A DNA stretch of 64,000 nt from Saccharothrix ecbatanensis (GCF_014205015.1 NZ_JACHMO010000001.1:6634001-6698000); one strand, 5' to 3'. Counted from the stretch's first letter, positions 15,401 to 24,774 are shown. Made by a program: numbers and translations. The notes: generated by a model not told the origin, from the sequence alone.

Positions 15401-17619
15401 CGGAGGCAGCCAAGCAGAACGCGGCCGAGGTCGCGCGGAGGCTGGAGGCACGGGTCCATCTGATGTTGGCCGGGGCGGACCTTCGGGCGTTCGACTTCAG
15501 CGAGTTGGACCTGCGCGGCGCGAACCTCAGCGGGGCCGATCTGTCCGGGCAGCAACTGTTCGACAAGGACTTCACCGGGACCGACCTCAGCGGCGCGAAC
15601 CTGTCCGACGTGCGGATGATCGGTGGGGACCTCACCGGGGCATTGCTGACCGGAAGCCGGTGGGACCGGGCAGCCCTGCTGGGTGTGGCCGGTCCCATGC
15701 CTGCCGAGGCAGCAGTGAGCGGGCGGGACGCGGTGACGCCGATGCTCGCGCCGCTGGGCCAGGACGTGGAGGCGATGGCGTTCTCGCCGGACGGCGAATT
15801 CGTGGCGATGGCCCGCGAGCGCGTCGTGGAGCTGCGACACGTGGCGACCGACCGGCCCGTACGCGTCTGGCGCAGGCGTGCGCACCCGATCACGGACATC
15901 GCCTACGCGCAGGACGGCCGGCGGATCGCCACCCTGGAGGAAGACGGCGCGGTGTTCGTATGGGACGCGCACACCGGTGATCTGGTCACGGGTCTGCCAC
16001 ATCGCATGGTCGGGCGGATCTGGTTCGTCCAGCCCGGCAACCGGCTGGTGGGCAGGGACGCCGACGGGTTGGTCCAGTTCTGGGACAGCGAATCGGGTGC
16101 CGTCACCGGGGCGATGCAGGGCCTCTACGACGACCTCGTCGTGTCGTCCGACGGGAGCACGGTGGCAACCAGGCGACACGACAAGGTGGAGGTGTGGTCG
16201 GGCGAAACCGTGGTGAATTCATGGAAGATGGCCAGTGGTTTCCGGCTGGCGCTATCGCCCTCCGGTTCAACCGCCGCTGCCTGCGGTGGGGGTTTGCTCG
16301 CAGTCGTAGGTCCGGGCTCCGAGCTGTGGTCCAGCGGTGTCCAGATGACCTCGGTCGAGGCACTGCACTTCGTGGGCGAGAACCAGCTCGCCCTCGCAGA
16401 CAGCTCACGCCTCGAAGTCGTAGTCAGGACATCCAAGCCCCGCCTGGGGTTGGTGCAGGTCGCACACCTCGACGTGACCGTGCACCGGATCGCGTCGTCG
16501 CCCGACGGCACCTTCGCGGTGGTTTCGAGGGACCGGTCCGCGGCGCTCCACAAGTCGACCGGCATAGTGGTGCAGCGGTGGTGGCCCGGCACGGAGCTCG
16601 CAGTCGGCTCGGCGTCGTACTCCTCTGACGGCAGGTCGTTGCTCACCACGTGTGATGACGGCGTGCTCCGCATCTGGGACCTCATGACGGGCGTGGTGCG
16701 CAGCGAGTTCACCGGCATCGCCGGGCTCAGGCGGACCGCCGCGTTCTCGCCGGCGGGCCCGACGTTCGCATTCACCACCGAGACCGGGTTCACGACCATC
16801 GGACCCGACGGCACGACCACCTACAAGTCGGACACGGTCCACTGGTTGGCCATCTCTCCGGACGGCACGCAACTCCTCACGTCATCCGCGGACAGAACCT
16901 TGACACTTCGGGACAGGATGACCGGAGCGCGCCTCGCCGTGTACGACACCGAGCACCCGAAGACCAACGCGATCGCGCTCTCACCGGAAAGCGGCACGTT
17001 CGCCGTCGCCGGCCACGACGGCACCACCGCTGTGCACAGGAGTACGGACAAGGTGCTCCTGCTGAAGGAAGACCGGCCGGTGTTGAGCGTGGCGTTCTCC
17101 CCTGACGGCAGCCGCATCGCCACCGGGGCGATCGATGGCACCGCGCGCGTCTGGGATCTCGCCGGCGAGCAGTTGTCGGCGAGGCTGGAGGGGCACGAAC
17201 AGCCCGTCCACGACGTGGCGTTCTCCCCCGACGGCCGCCGGGTCGTCACTGCGTCGAGCGACGGAACGGCGCGAGTTTGGAGTACGAGCGGTGAGCACCT
17301 GTTGACGTTGGTCGGTCACATGACCACGTTGGGCAGCGTGACGTATTCGCCCGATGGGACGCGGATCGCGACGACGTCCAGCGACGGCACGGCGCGGATC
17401 TGGGACGCCGACTCCGGGGCTGAGCTGGCGATCTTGGTGCACAGCGAGGAGTCGGCGGTGTTGCTGCCCGACGGGTCGTACACGGGTGATCCCGGCAACC
17501 GGGTGTGGTGGGCCGTGAAGCAGGTGAGGTTCGAGGTGGGTGAGTTGGACCCCTACTACCCGGAGATCCGGCGGCTTGGGCGTGACGACGTGCTTCCCGG
17601 GGTAGTCAGCGGGGCATGA
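12499..17619 (+). CDS. STAND/NACHT protein: trypsin-like, phosphoesterase-like, NACHT, pentapeptide, WD40
   Basis: 1706 residues. Residues 1-200 are a trypsin-like protease with triad H36 (TCAHVV), D88 (GDDVAVLEL) and S159 (GYSGSPV). Residues ~203-400 follow the calcineurin-like phosphoesterase pattern but its metal ligands are mostly lost (LHLAGTRFG for LHLSDTHFG, PGTRD for PGNHD; GD at 236-237 kept). A linker (~400-595) leads to a NACHT NTPase with Walker A GDFGRGKS (602-609) and Walker B LLFDGFDE (674-681). Pentapeptide repeats (~990-1050) and about 14 WD40 repeats (~1085-1650) form the likely sensor. The layout is that of NLR-like bacterial signal or anti-phage proteins in which ligand binding drives oligomerisation and activates the N-terminal effector. 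No defence test is implied by sequence alone. Confidence 0.85.
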   Translation: MPDGSLPTSVVRLLDARGGTVGAGVVLGGHVVTCAHVVNLALGLDERSPEQPSGTIEVDFPALDGVTATAHVHSWAPPPPEEGQAGDDVAVLELHLPDDVTPARLISTPLRNGSPVDVLGYPAGRPDGAWVRAVVRGQVGGRLLQLDSDSALTVQRGYSGSPVWDPATGRVVGIIATAATQDSYAITAERLGQAIPEGPDNLTVLHLAGTRFGSGREVWSPGSFGELRPDLIVFTGDLTEHGMPDEFVDGFGFLAEVAEAVRLPRERVVVVPGTRDVNRRACGAYFAQEEAWGRVPTWPYWPKWGPFAAAFQEFYGGRFSFTPDEPWTLFDYPDLELVVAGMNTTMPVTHESDGFGLGEPQVERFEELLRHPTRPDWGRLCAVQGPVEPSSPVDLRLASPRHESASWSLATVPARDRRLAMASTVELRGVSDTFFERVLEATKVAHPTATVTPRPEDHYLRVSKQRPGGGFEQWPVGVSAELEDAELNRFVEQVHKSFAAADPSVPSELVYSGPPAPSELVLAARRKGVRLRSFVEYGGLLDLRPLADRQARRLAADQVYPADLYVPQRFGIAGSPDGGDDLLDRTLTWLREEVARFVVVLGDFGRGKSFLLRQLTRALPDEHPGLMPVLVELRSLEKAPTLDELLAQHLVREGVEDVGVTRLQYMISSGRLALLFDGFDELELRVGYDNAADYLTTLMKAVTDRAKVVLTSRTQHFRSTNQVLNALGQKVSALAASRVVVLEDFTDDQIRSFLTKHYGGDRERAAARFALLGAIHDLLGLSRNPRMLSFIADLDDERLREVQEEHGRISAAELYRELVDFWLVQEVNRQRHRLGIPSFDGAERLAACTALALRLWETTATTIQTSDLADTVVRTLARLTERGYSIDQAAHAVGSGSLLVRTETGGFTFVHQSVMEWLVAKVAADELPKTEIVNRKMSRLMVDFLCDLAGHKVALSWARNVLAHPDAAEAAKQNAAEVARRLEARVHLMLAGADLRAFDFSELDLRGANLSGADLSGQQLFDKDFTGTDLSGANLSDVRMIGGDLTGALLTGSRWDRAALLGVAGPMPAEAAVSGRDAVTPMLAPLGQDVEAMAFSPDGEFVAMARERVVELRHVATDRPVRVWRRRAHPITDIAYAQDGRRIATLEEDGAVFVWDAHTGDLVTGLPHRMVGRIWFVQPGNRLVGRDADGLVQFWDSESGAVTGAMQGLYDDLVVSSDGSTVATRRHDKVEVWSGETVVNSWKMASGFRLALSPSGSTAAACGGGLLAVVGPGSELWSSGVQMTSVEALHFVGENQLALADSSRLEVVVRTSKPRLGLVQVAHLDVTVHRIASSPDGTFAVVSRDRSAALHKSTGIVVQRWWPGTELAVGSASYSSDGRSLLTTCDDGVLRIWDLMTGVVRSEFTGIAGLRRTAAFSPAGPTFAFTTETGFTTIGPDGTTTYKSDTVHWLAISPDGTQLLTSSADRTLTLRDRMTGARLAVYDTEHPKTNAIALSPESGTFAVAGHDGTTAVHRSTDKVLLLKEDRPVLSVAFSPDGSRIATGAIDGTARVWDLAGEQLSARLEGHEQPVHDVAFSPDGRRVVTASSDGTARVWSTSGEHLLTLVGHMTTLGSVTYSPDGTRIATTSSDGTARIWDADSGAELAILVHSEESAVLLPDGSYTGDPGNRVWWAVKQVRFEVGELDPYYPEIRRLGRDDVLPGVVSGA

Positions 17620-18596
17620 CGGACCACGTGCGGATCGGGGTTCTTGGGGCGGCGCGGATCGTGCCGGCCGCGTTGGTGCGGCCTGGGCGGTCGGCTACGG
17701 CGGTCGAGGTTTCGGCGGTGGCGGCTCGGGAGGTCGGGCGGGCGCGGAAGTTTGCGGATCGGTTTGGGATCGCACGGGTGCATGGGTCGTACGAGGAGTT
17801 GTTGGACGATCCGAACGTGGATGCTGTCTACATTCCGCTGCCCAATGGGTTGCATGGGAAGTGGACGTTGGCGGCGTTGGCGGCGGGGAAGCATGTGTTG
17901 TGCGAGAAGCCGTTCGCGGCCAACGCGGATGAGGCTGCGGAGGTCGCTGCGGCTGCGCGGAAGAGCGGGCTGGTGGTGATGGAGGCGTTCCACTACCGGT
18001 ACCACCCGTTGGCGTTGCGACTGCCTGAAGTGGTCGCTGAGTTGGGCGAACTGCGGCACGTGGAGGCGCGGTTGTGCTTTCCGCTGCCTCGGTTCAAGGA
18101 CATCCGGTACTCGCTGGAATTGGCCGGCGGGGCGTTGATGGACGCCGGCTGTTACGCGGTGAACCTGGTGCGGATGCTGGGTGGTGAGCCGGAGGTCCGG
18201 TCGGCGCGGGCGTTGGTGAAGGAGCCTGGCGTCGACCGCGCGATGCGGGCGGAGCTGAAGTTCACCGAAGGCCACACCGGGACCGTGGTGACGTCGATGT
18301 GGTCGCGTTCGCTGCTGCGGTTGTCGGCGAAAGTGTTGGGGGCGAATGGATCCATGCGCGTGTTCAACCCCTTCGCACCGCAGTTCGGACATCGGCTCAC
18401 GGTCAAGCTGGACGGACACCGCCGGGTCGAGACGTTCGAACGGCGGCCGTCGTACGAGTACCAGTTGGACGCGTTCGCGGACGCGGTCCTGCACGGCAAG
18501 CAGTTTCCGACGACGGCGGACGACGCGGTGGCCACGATGCGGGTCGTGGACGACATCTACCGGGCCGCCGGGCTGCCGATACGTCAACCCACCTGA
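17616..18596 (+). CDS. Gfo/Idh/MocA-family oxidoreductase
   Basis: A 326-residue NAD(P)-dependent sugar or inositol dehydrogenase-type protein. The N-terminal Rossmann motif is GVLGAARIVPAAL, and the family signature CEKPFAANADEA (catalytic Lys) follows near residue 90; VYIPLPNGLHGKW is also typical. The C-terminal alpha/beta domain includes GGALMDAGCYAVNLVR. The ATG overlaps the stop of the STAND gene (ATGA), so they are co-transcribed, though a functional link is not obvious. Substrate unknown. Confidence 0.9.
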   Translation: MTDHVRIGVLGAARIVPAALVRPGRSATAVEVSAVAAREVGRARKFADRFGIARVHGSYEELLDDPNVDAVYIPLPNGLHGKWTLAALAAGKHVLCEKPFAANADEAAEVAAAARKSGLVVMEAFHYRYHPLALRLPEVVAELGELRHVEARLCFPLPRFKDIRYSLELAGGALMDAGCYAVNLVRMLGGEPEVRSARALVKEPGVDRAMRAELKFTEGHTGTVVTSMWSRSLLRLSAKVLGANGSMRVFNPFAPQFGHRLTVKLDGHRRVETFERRPSYEYQLDAFADAVLHGKQFPTTADDAVATMRVVDDIYRAAGLPIRQPT

Positions 18597-18613
18597 TCAG
18601 ACCCGGCTGATCA

Positions 18614-18814
18614 TCAGGTCAGCAGCTCCAACAGCAACTGCGCCTCGGTCAGATCGACCAACGTGTGGAAGTGGTCGGCCAAGCCGTCGAAGTCCGGCCG
18701 TGGCTCCGACTCCTCCGGGAACGGGCCGGTCACGGCTTCGCTGTCCGGCGGGAGGATGGTCACGGTCATCTTCCAGGTGGCGGCGGAACCCCTGATCTTC
18801 CACGTCTTTTCCAT
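18614..18814 (-). CDS. Hypothetical small protein divergent from XRE regulator
   Basis: A 66-residue acidic protein, beginning MEKTWKIRGSAATWKMTVTI and ending with a helix LVDLTEAQLLLELLT. The strand-then-helix pattern and its place opposite an XRE-DUF397 pair match small unannotated proteins often found beside such pairs, but I do not recognise a named family. Start chosen at the ATG where the conserved-looking part begins; the open frame upstream overlaps the XRE gene and is a shadow. Confidence 0.55.
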   Translation of the reverse strand: MEKTWKIRGSAATWKMTVTILPPDSEAVTGPFPEESEPRPDFDGLADHFHTLVDLTEAQLLLELLT

Positions 18815-18911
18815 GCGCTGAACGATCACGCCTTGCGTCGGTGTCCTGCAACGCTCCTTTTCGGGTGACACGGCTTTCGTGCCCGCGTGGCAAGGCGGGA
18901 CAGTCGCACCC

Positions 18912-19748
18912 ATGACACGCAAGGGGGCATCCGTCCGGCAACGGCGGGTATCGACGGAATTGCGCGCGCTGCGGCTGGCCAGGCGTCTGAGCTGTGCCGA
19001 TGTGGCAAAGGCGATCGGCTGCTCGGAGAGCAAGATCAGCCGGATGGAGACCGGGCACCGTGGACTGCGGGCCGACGAAGTCGCGGCCATCCTCGGCTAC
19101 CTCCGCGCCCCGGCCGCTTTGCGGCAAGAACTGGTCGACCTGGTCCGAGCCGGAGAACACCGAAACTGGCACGCCATCCACGGCAAGTTGCCCTCCAATT
19201 GGAAGGACCTCATCGGCTTCGAAGCCGAGGCCACCGCCCTCTACAACTACGAACCGGTCCTGATCCCCGGCCTCGCCCAGACCCCCGACTACGCACGAGC
19301 CATCATCAGAGGCGGCAATGGCTCTCTGTCCGACGCCGAACTGGACGCGCTGGTCGCCACTCGGATGGGCCGACAGGTGATCCTCAGCCGAGCGGTGGTG
19401 CACCTGTTGATGGACGAGGCGGTGCTCCAGCGCCGGCTGGGCGATCCGGAGATGATGCGCTCCCAGCTCCAGCACCTCGTGACCATCGGCGGCCGAGCGA
19501 ACGTCGTCGTCCAGGTCGTGCCGTTCGACTGCACCGCGCACCCCGGGTTGGAAGGCCCCTTTCTGCGGATGGAATTCGCCGATCAGCCCAGCCTGGTCTA
19601 CGTCGAGAGCCGCCACACCAGCACTTTTCTGGAGGAAGGGCGGTATATCGACTCCGCTAGGCTTGCCTGGCAGAGGCTGTGTGCCTTGGCGTTGTCACCT
19701 GAGGAATCGCTCGGGCTGATCGCCGGGCTCATCGGCAAGTTGACGTGA
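18912..19748 (+). CDS. XRE regulator with DUF5753 domain
   Basis: A 278-residue regulator: helix-turn-helix at residues ~15-70 (LRALRLARRLSCADVAKAIG, then CSESKISRMETGHRGL), followed by the DUF5753 ligand-like domain with ALYNYEPVLIPGLAQTPDYA and a late SLVYVESRHTSTFLEE. The ATG at 18912 matches the usual family start; a GTG at 18879 would add 11 residues. The DUF397 gene follows directly. Such pairs are abundant in Streptomyces and relatives and can act as toxin-antitoxin-like or developmental switches (the BldB/WhiJ type). Confidence 0.92.
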   Translation: MTRKGASVRQRRVSTELRALRLARRLSCADVAKAIGCSESKISRMETGHRGLRADEVAAILGYLRAPAALRQELVDLVRAGEHRNWHAIHGKLPSNWKDLIGFEAEATALYNYEPVLIPGLAQTPDYARAIIRGGNGSLSDAELDALVATRMGRQVILSRAVVHLLMDEAVLQRRLGDPEMMRSQLQHLVTIGGRANVVVQVVPFDCTAHPGLEGPFLRMEFADQPSLVYVESRHTSTFLEEGRYIDSARLAWQRLCALALSPEESLGLIAGLIGKLT

Positions 19749-19765
19749 TGCGAGGAGCGCACTCG

Positions 19766-19933
19766 ATGGACCTCACCAACGCGAACTGGCGCAAGAGCAG
19801 CCGCAGCAGCAGCCAGGCGAACTGCGTCGAGATCGCCCACGTCGCCGACCGTGTGGCCGTGCGCGACTCGAAGAACCCCGACGGCCCGGTCCTCCTCGTC
19901 GGCAAGGTCGATTGGTCTGCGTTCACTCGGTGA
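19766..19933 (+). CDS. DUF397 domain protein
   Basis: A 55-residue DUF397 protein: NANWRKSSRSSSQANCVEIA, then VAVRDSKNPDGPVLLVG, the diagnostic pattern. The ATG at 19766 is chosen because GAGGAG lies eight bases upstream; a GTG at 19745 and an ATG at 19748 that overlaps the XRE stop are alternatives. DUF397 proteins partner the adjacent XRE regulator. The stop overlaps the next gene's GTG. Confidence 0.92.
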   Translation: MDLTNANWRKSSRSSSQANCVEIAHVADRVAVRDSKNPDGPVLLVGKVDWSAFTR

Positions 19934-20385
19934 GCCGACGTGTCCTAGCGGCCGTACTCGCAGCCGTGATGCTGGTGGGGTGCCAGGAAGAGGCACCCCA
20001 GCCGGCGGCGAAGTCGGGCACGGGTGAGTTGCGCACCGACCTGGAACCGCTGGTCAAGCGCTTCCCCACCCTCGCCACCGCCACCGGAGCACGGTGGATG
20101 TCCGGCACGTTCGGGCGCGCCGACATCCCCGGACCGTCCACCTACTGGATCGACGCGGTGGTGGTCCTGGAAGCGTCGGAGGTCGAGCGGCTGGTGTCCG
20201 CTCACGCGCCCACCGCCACTGGCGAGCAGCCCGACGTCGTCGAAGAGCTGAACGAGCAGTTGCCGCACGGGCCGTTCCTGACCGGGGACGCGCTCGACGC
20301 CGCGTTGCAGCACGAAGACTGGCGTGTGGACTCCTACCTCGCCCGGGAATCCGGCGAACTCGTACTCGTCGCGATGGGAACCTGA
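19930..20385 (+). CDS. Small lipoprotein, function unknown
   Basis: A 151-residue protein whose first 23 residues are a lipoprotein signal: basic SRRV, hydrophobic AAVLAAVML, lipobox LVGC. The mature part is acidic, with GARWMSGTFGRADIPGPSTY and a C-terminal YLARESGELVLVAMGT. I know no family for it. The GTG overlaps the DUF397 stop (GTGA), so it is in the same operon. It would sit on the outer face of the membrane. Confidence 0.75.
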   Translation: MSRRVLAAVLAAVMLVGCQEEAPQPAAKSGTGELRTDLEPLVKRFPTLATATGARWMSGTFGRADIPGPSTYWIDAVVVLEASEVERLVSAHAPTATGEQPDVVEELNEQLPHGPFLTGDALDAALQHEDWRVDSYLARESGELVLVAMGT

Positions 20386-20405
20386 CCAAACGTCGGGCAC
20401 CCTCC

Positions 20406-20418
20406 TAGACTCACCTGT
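20406..20418 (+). promoter_or_regulatory. -10 element with leaderless start for the DUF1707 gene
   Basis: TAGACT (20406-20411) ends seven bases before the GTG at 20419, and a CTGACC-like -35 lies 18 bases upstream of it. The transcript would begin at the start codon. Confidence 0.6.
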
Positions 20419-21066
20419 GTGAGCGACGAGCTGGTGCCGGACCCCCGTCAGATGCGTGCCTCGGACGCCGACCGAGAAAAGGTCGCCCAAGTGCTCCAGC
20501 AGGCCCACGGCGAAGGCCGGCTGGACCTCCACGAGCTGGACGAACGCCTGGCCTCGCTGTACGCGGCCAAGACGTACGGCGAACTCGTGCCGCTGACCGC
20601 CGACCTCGGCGTGCCGACACCCGCCGTGCTGCCGATGCCGGTCCAGCACAACATGCCCGCGTCACGCATCGGCGGAACGCCCGGCTCCACGGCCTCGTTC
20701 GCCTTCTGGTCGGGAGTGGAGCGCAAGGGCGAGTGGGTCGTGCCGCCGACGCACACGGCGGTGGCGATCATGGGCGGCGTCCAGCTCGACCTGACGAAGG
20801 CCCGGTTCGCGCAGGGTGAGACGACGATCCACGCCTACGCGTTGATGGGCGGCGTGGAGATCATCGTGCCCGAGGACATCACCGTGCGGGTCGACGGCGT
20901 CGGCTTCATGGGCGCGTTCGAGGACGCGACGCACAAGGGCGCGCCGACCATCCCGGGTGGACCGATCGTGCGCATCACGGGTTTCGCGATGATGGGCGCG
21001 GTCGAGGTGAAGCGGCCGAAGCGGAAGAAGATCAAGGGCCAGAAGCGGGACGAACTGGAGGGGTAG
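20419..21066 (+). CDS. DUF1707 / LiaF-like C-terminal domain protein
   Basis: A 215-residue protein. Residues ~10-62 form a DUF1707 domain (MRASDADREKVAQVLQQAHG, then RLDLHELDERLASLYAAKTY). Residues ~105-200 are a repetitive beta region with VAIMGGVQLDL, ALMGGVEIIVPEDI and GFAMMGAVEVK, the DUF2154/LiaF C-terminal type linked to cell-envelope stress sensing. No membrane segment is present. Its own leaderless-type promoter sits just upstream. Confidence 0.88.
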   Translation: MSDELVPDPRQMRASDADREKVAQVLQQAHGEGRLDLHELDERLASLYAAKTYGELVPLTADLGVPTPAVLPMPVQHNMPASRIGGTPGSTASFAFWSGVERKGEWVVPPTHTAVAIMGGVQLDLTKARFAQGETTIHAYALMGGVEIIVPEDITVRVDGVGFMGAFEDATHKGAPTIPGGPIVRITGFAMMGAVEVKRPKRKKIKGQKRDELEG

Positions 21067-21139
21067 TCGCCCGGCACGGGAGGGCGTTACCCTGCCTCGT
21101 CCCCGCCGCCCTTGTGAAGCCGAACGGCCCAGTAGCACC

Positions 21140-21523
21140 ATGACCAGTCCTGTTTTCGTCGACCCGTCCGGCCGCCGCCGGTGGGTCCTGCGCATCGTCA
21201 TCGGCACGGCCGTGACGTGCGTTCTCGCCTACCTGACGCTGCTCGCCGTCGCCTTGGCGGGCGGGCCGGTCAACCGGTCGGCCCTGCTCCCGGTGCCGGA
21301 CGAAGAGGCGCCCGTCGTCGTCACGACCGCTGTGGTCACCACGACGACCACCCAGGTTCCCGTAGTCATCACGACGACCCGCGCGACCACTGCCACTAGC
21401 ACCACCACCGACGACACAACCACGACGACCACCACGGAAACGGCCACCACGAAGCCGTCGGCCCAGGGTCGTCGCTCCGAAGCGCCGGGCGCGTCGAACC
21501 GGCCGACTCCCGGCAAGGGCTGA
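21140..21523 (+). CDS. Single-pass membrane protein with Thr-rich extracellular tail
   Basis: 127 residues: short basic cytoplasmic start, one membrane helix (about 18-41, VLRIVIGTAVTCVLAYLTLL), then an exported tail rich in Thr and Val with TTT runs, ending in a basic Ser/Pro segment. No catalytic motif. The stop overlaps the ATG of the deacetylase-glycosyltransferase gene by one base, so it probably has a structural or assembly role with that enzyme at the membrane. This link is inferred. Confidence 0.75.
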   Translation: MTSPVFVDPSGRRRWVLRIVIGTAVTCVLAYLTLLAVALAGGPVNRSALLPVPDEEAPVVVTTAVVTTTTTQVPVVITTTRATTATSTTTDDTTTTTTTETATTKPSAQGRRSEAPGASNRPTPGKG

Positions 21524-23703
21524 TGCGCGCTCACCTTCCGTCACCGCGCACGCACTGGCTGTTGCTGGCGTTGTCATTGGTGGCCCTGCTGGGTTTCCTG
21601 CTCCTCGACGTGCTGGTGGTGCAGAAGGTCGGCCAGGGTGAGGCGCCGTCGGCCGGACCGGCGGACCTCGTGCCCGAGTCGGTCCGCGCCGGGGGACCGT
21701 TGATCGGTTCCGATGGCAACGGCCTGACGTCCCGCGCGGTGCCGGATGGGGCCGTGGTGCTCACGTTCGACGACGGTCCGGATCCTGTCTGGACGCCGCA
21801 GGTGCTGGAAGTGTTGCGGCGCAACGGGGTCAAGGCGACGTTCTTCGTCACCGGTGTTGCCGCCGCGCAGTACCCGGACTTGGTCGAGCAGATGGCCGAC
21901 GAAGGTCACGAGGTCGGGCTGCACACGTTCACGCACGTCGACCTGGGCAAGATCGGCGAGGCGCGGACGGCGATGGAGTTGGGGCAGACGCAGCTCGTGG
22001 TGGCGGCGGCGACCGGTCGTGCGAGCACGCTCGTCCGGCCGCCGTATTCGTCCAGTCCGGAGGCGTTGGACAACGAGGACCTGGCGTCCGTCGAGCGCAT
22101 GGTGGCGTCGGGTCACTTGGTGCTGCTGTCCACCCATGACACTGAGGATTGGCGCAACCCGGGCGTGGACGCGATCGTCGCCGCGGCCGTGCCCGCCGAC
22201 AAGCGCGGTGCGGTGGTGCTGGCGCACGACGGCGGTGGTGACCGGTCGCAGACGGTGGCGGCGCTGGAGACGTTGATCCCGAAGCTGCGTGAGCAGGGGC
22301 GTCAGTTCCGCACGGCGAGCGACGCGCTGGGTGTGCCGATCGCGCGGTCGGCGAGCGTTGTCGAACAGACCAAGGGCACGGCGGTGTCACTGGCCGTCCG
22401 TGCCGCTGCCGCGACCACCGACCTGATGCTGTGGCTGGTCGTCGTGTCGAGTGTGTTGGCGATGCTGCGCGCTGTGCTGTTGTTGACCACTACGGGGATT
22501 CACGCGCGTCGGGCGCGGAAGGTCGGCAAGCACGTGCGGCGGCTGCGCCGTCAGCCGGTCACCGTGCTGGTTCCCGCGTACAACGAGGAAGCGGGGATCG
22601 AGGCGACGCTGCGCACGATCCTGGCGAGCACCGCCGAGGTGCGGGTGATCGTGGTGGACGACGGGTCGACAGACCGGACGAGCGAGGTGGTCCGGTCGCT
22701 GGACCTGCCCGGCGTGACGCTGATCCGGCAGGCGAACGCGGGCAAGGCGGCGGCGCTGAACACCGGTCTCAAGCACTGCCGCACCGAGTTGGTGGTGATG
22801 GTGGACGGTGACACGGTGTTGGAGCCGGACACCGTGGCGGAGCTGGTGGAGCCGTTCGCCGATCCGGACGTCGGCGCGGTGTCGGGGAACGCGAAGGTCG
22901 GCAACCGGGACGGGCTGCTGGGGCGGTGGCAGCACATCGAGTACGTCATCGGCTTCAACCTCGACCGGCGGATGTATGACGTGATGGAGTGCATGCCGAC
23001 CGTGCCGGGGGCGGTCGGCGGGTTCCGGTTGAGCGCGTTGCAGCAGGTCGGGGGCGTACCGGAGGACACCCTGGCCGAGGACACCGACCTGACGATGGCG
23101 TTGGAGCGGGCGGGCTGGGCGGTGACGTACCGCGAGACGGCGCGGGCGTGGACGGAGGCGCCGGCGACGTTGGGGCAGCTGTGGCGTCAGCGTTATCGGT
23201 GGTGCTACGGAACGCTTCAGGCGATGTGGAAGCACCGTGGGGCGGTGTTCGAGCGCGGGTTGGGCGGGCGGCTCGGTCGGCGCGGCCTGCCGTACCTGGC
23301 GCTGTACCAGGTGGTGCTGCCGGTGTTGGCGCCGGTGATCGACGTGTTCGCGGTGCTGAGCTTGTTCACCGACCCGTTGCGGGGTGCGGCGGCGTGGCTC
23401 GGGTTCCTGGTGTTGCAGCTGGTGCCGGCGGTGATCGCGTTCAGGTTGGACCGGGAAAGCCTCCGGCCGTTGTGGGCGGTGGCGCTGCAACCGGTGGTGT
23501 ACCGGCAGCTCATGTACCTCGTGGTGATCCAGTCGTTGATCACGGCGATCGCCGGGGCGCGGCTGCCTTGGCAGAAGCTGAAGCGGACCGGCACGGCGGC
23601 TCAGCACGCGCCTGAACTGGCCACGGAAGCCGAGGTCACCGCGCCGCTCGGGAGCGTGCGGGCGGTGGAGGACGAGGTCACGAAACCCCTTCGCGTCGGC
23701 TGA
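21523..23703 (+). CDS. Fused polysaccharide deacetylase and processive family-2 glycosyltransferase
   Basis: 726 residues. One N-terminal membrane helix (~11-33), then a NodB-type deacetylase outside the cell: metal-binding TFDDGPDP (81-88), GLHTFTHVDL with its His pair (~133-142) and RPPYSSS. A second helix (~300-322) leads to a cytoplasmic GT2 domain: VLVPAYNEEAGIEATL (~349), VIVVDDGSTDRTSE (~375), VMVDGDTVLEPD (~425), EDTDLTMAL and QRYRWCYG. Several C-terminal membrane helices follow. GT2 enzymes of the PgaC/chitin/hyaluronan synthase type extend beta-linked polymers, so this protein probably makes and partly de-N-acetylates a GlcNAc-type exopolysaccharide in one chain. The exact polymer is not known. 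Confidence 0.92.
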   Translation: MRAHLPSPRTHWLLLALSLVALLGFLLLDVLVVQKVGQGEAPSAGPADLVPESVRAGGPLIGSDGNGLTSRAVPDGAVVLTFDDGPDPVWTPQVLEVLRRNGVKATFFVTGVAAAQYPDLVEQMADEGHEVGLHTFTHVDLGKIGEARTAMELGQTQLVVAAATGRASTLVRPPYSSSPEALDNEDLASVERMVASGHLVLLSTHDTEDWRNPGVDAIVAAAVPADKRGAVVLAHDGGGDRSQTVAALETLIPKLREQGRQFRTASDALGVPIARSASVVEQTKGTAVSLAVRAAAATTDLMLWLVVVSSVLAMLRAVLLLTTTGIHARRARKVGKHVRRLRRQPVTVLVPAYNEEAGIEATLRTILASTAEVRVIVVDDGSTDRTSEVVRSLDLPGVTLIRQANAGKAAALNTGLKHCRTELVVMVDGDTVLEPDTVAELVEPFADPDVGAVSGNAKVGNRDGLLGRWQHIEYVIGFNLDRRMYDVMECMPTVPGAVGGFRLSALQQVGGVPEDTLAEDTDLTMALERAGWAVTYRETARAWTEAPATLGQLWRQRYRWCYGTLQAMWKHRGAVFERGLGGRLGRRGLPYLALYQVVLPVLAPVIDVFAVLSLFTDPLRGAAAWLGFLVLQLVPAVIAFRLDRESLRPLWAVALQPVVYRQLMYLVVIQSLITAIAGARLPWQKLKRTGTAAQHAPELATEAEVTAPLGSVRAVEDEVTKPLRVG

Positions 23704-23793
23704 CGACCTGGCCATTCAGGGTGGCCCGCCGCCATCCGTAGCACTGCTGACCAGGCCGAAGTCACTCACTTAGGACGGCCGTCCCATTCCGCC

Positions 23794-23806
23794 TAGACTC
23801 GGCGGC
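23794..23806 (+). promoter_or_regulatory. -10 element with leaderless start for deoC
   Basis: TAGACT (23794-23799) is seven bases before the ATG at 23807, the same arrangement as before the DUF1707 gene. No Shine-Dalgarno sequence precedes the ATG. Confidence 0.6.
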
Positions 23807-24772
23807 ATGGCTGCTCCATCGACATCGCCGTCGCTGCCCCCGGCGCTCGCGGACGCCGTCCGCGACGACGCGTCGCTGCGCCGGTTCCTGCACGGACTGC
23901 CCGGTGTGGACCAGGTCGGCGTCGAACAGCGCGCGGCAGGTCTGGGCACCCGCAGCATCAAGAAGGCCGGCAAGATGTGGGCCATCGACACCGCCATCAG
24001 CATGGTCGACCTGACCACGCTCGAAGGCGCCGACACCCACGGCAAGGTCCGGTCGCTCGCCGCCAAGGCCCGCCGACCCGACCCGGAACGCCCGGACGTG
24101 CCGCAGGTCGCCGCCCTCTGCGTCTACCCCGACATGGTCGAGACCGCCGTCAAGGAACTGAACGGCACGGGCATCAACATCGCGAGCGTCGCCACCGCGT
24201 TCCCGTCCGGCCGGTCGAGTCTGAAGGTGAAGCTGGAGGACACGGCCTACGCCGTCGACGCGGGCGCCACCGAGATCGACATGGTGATCGACCGCGGCGC
24301 GTTCCTGTCCGGCCGCTTCGGCCAGGTGTTCGACGAGATCGTGCAGGTCAAGCACGCCTGCCGGGACGCGCACCTCAAGGTCATCCTGGAGACCGGCGAA
24401 CTCGCCACCTACGACAACGTGCGCCGCGCCTCCTGGCTCGGCCTGCTCGCCGGCGGCGACTTCATCAAGACCTCCACCGGCAAGGTGTCCCCCGCCGCGA
24501 CACTCCCCGTCACGCACGTGATGCTGCAAGCCGTCCGCGACTGGCACACCCAGACGGGCGAACGCAGAGGCGTGAAGCCGGCCGGTGGCATCCGCACGAC
24601 CAAGGACGCGATCAAGTACCTGGTCGCGGTGCACGAGGTCGCGGGGCCGGAGTGGCTGACCGCAGACCTGTTCCGCTTCGGCGCCTCCACGCTGCTCAAC
24701 GACCTGCTGATGCAGCGGCGCACCCAGTTGGAGGGCCACTACAGCGGCCCCGATTACGTGACGGTGGACTGA
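23807..24772 (+). CDS. deoC: Deoxyribose-phosphate aldolase
   Basis: A 321-residue class I aldolase that splits 2-deoxyribose-5-phosphate into glyceraldehyde-3-phosphate and acetaldehyde. The Schiff-base lysine region FIKTSTGK (about 220-227) and the EIDMVIDRGAFLSG and KVILETGELA strands are present. The N-terminal extension of ~60 residues is usual for the long actinobacterial form. It heads an operon with two aldehyde dehydrogenase genes, which can oxidise the acetaldehyde, and works downstream of deoA. Confidence 0.95.
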   Translation: MAAPSTSPSLPPALADAVRDDASLRRFLHGLPGVDQVGVEQRAAGLGTRSIKKAGKMWAIDTAISMVDLTTLEGADTHGKVRSLAAKARRPDPERPDVPQVAALCVYPDMVETAVKELNGTGINIASVATAFPSGRSSLKVKLEDTAYAVDAGATEIDMVIDRGAFLSGRFGQVFDEIVQVKHACRDAHLKVILETGELATYDNVRRASWLGLLAGGDFIKTSTGKVSPAATLPVTHVMLQAVRDWHTQTGERRGVKPAGGIRTTKDAIKYLVAVHEVAGPEWLTADLFRFGASTLLNDLLMQRRTQLEGHYSGPDYVTVD

Positions 24773-24774
24773 CC

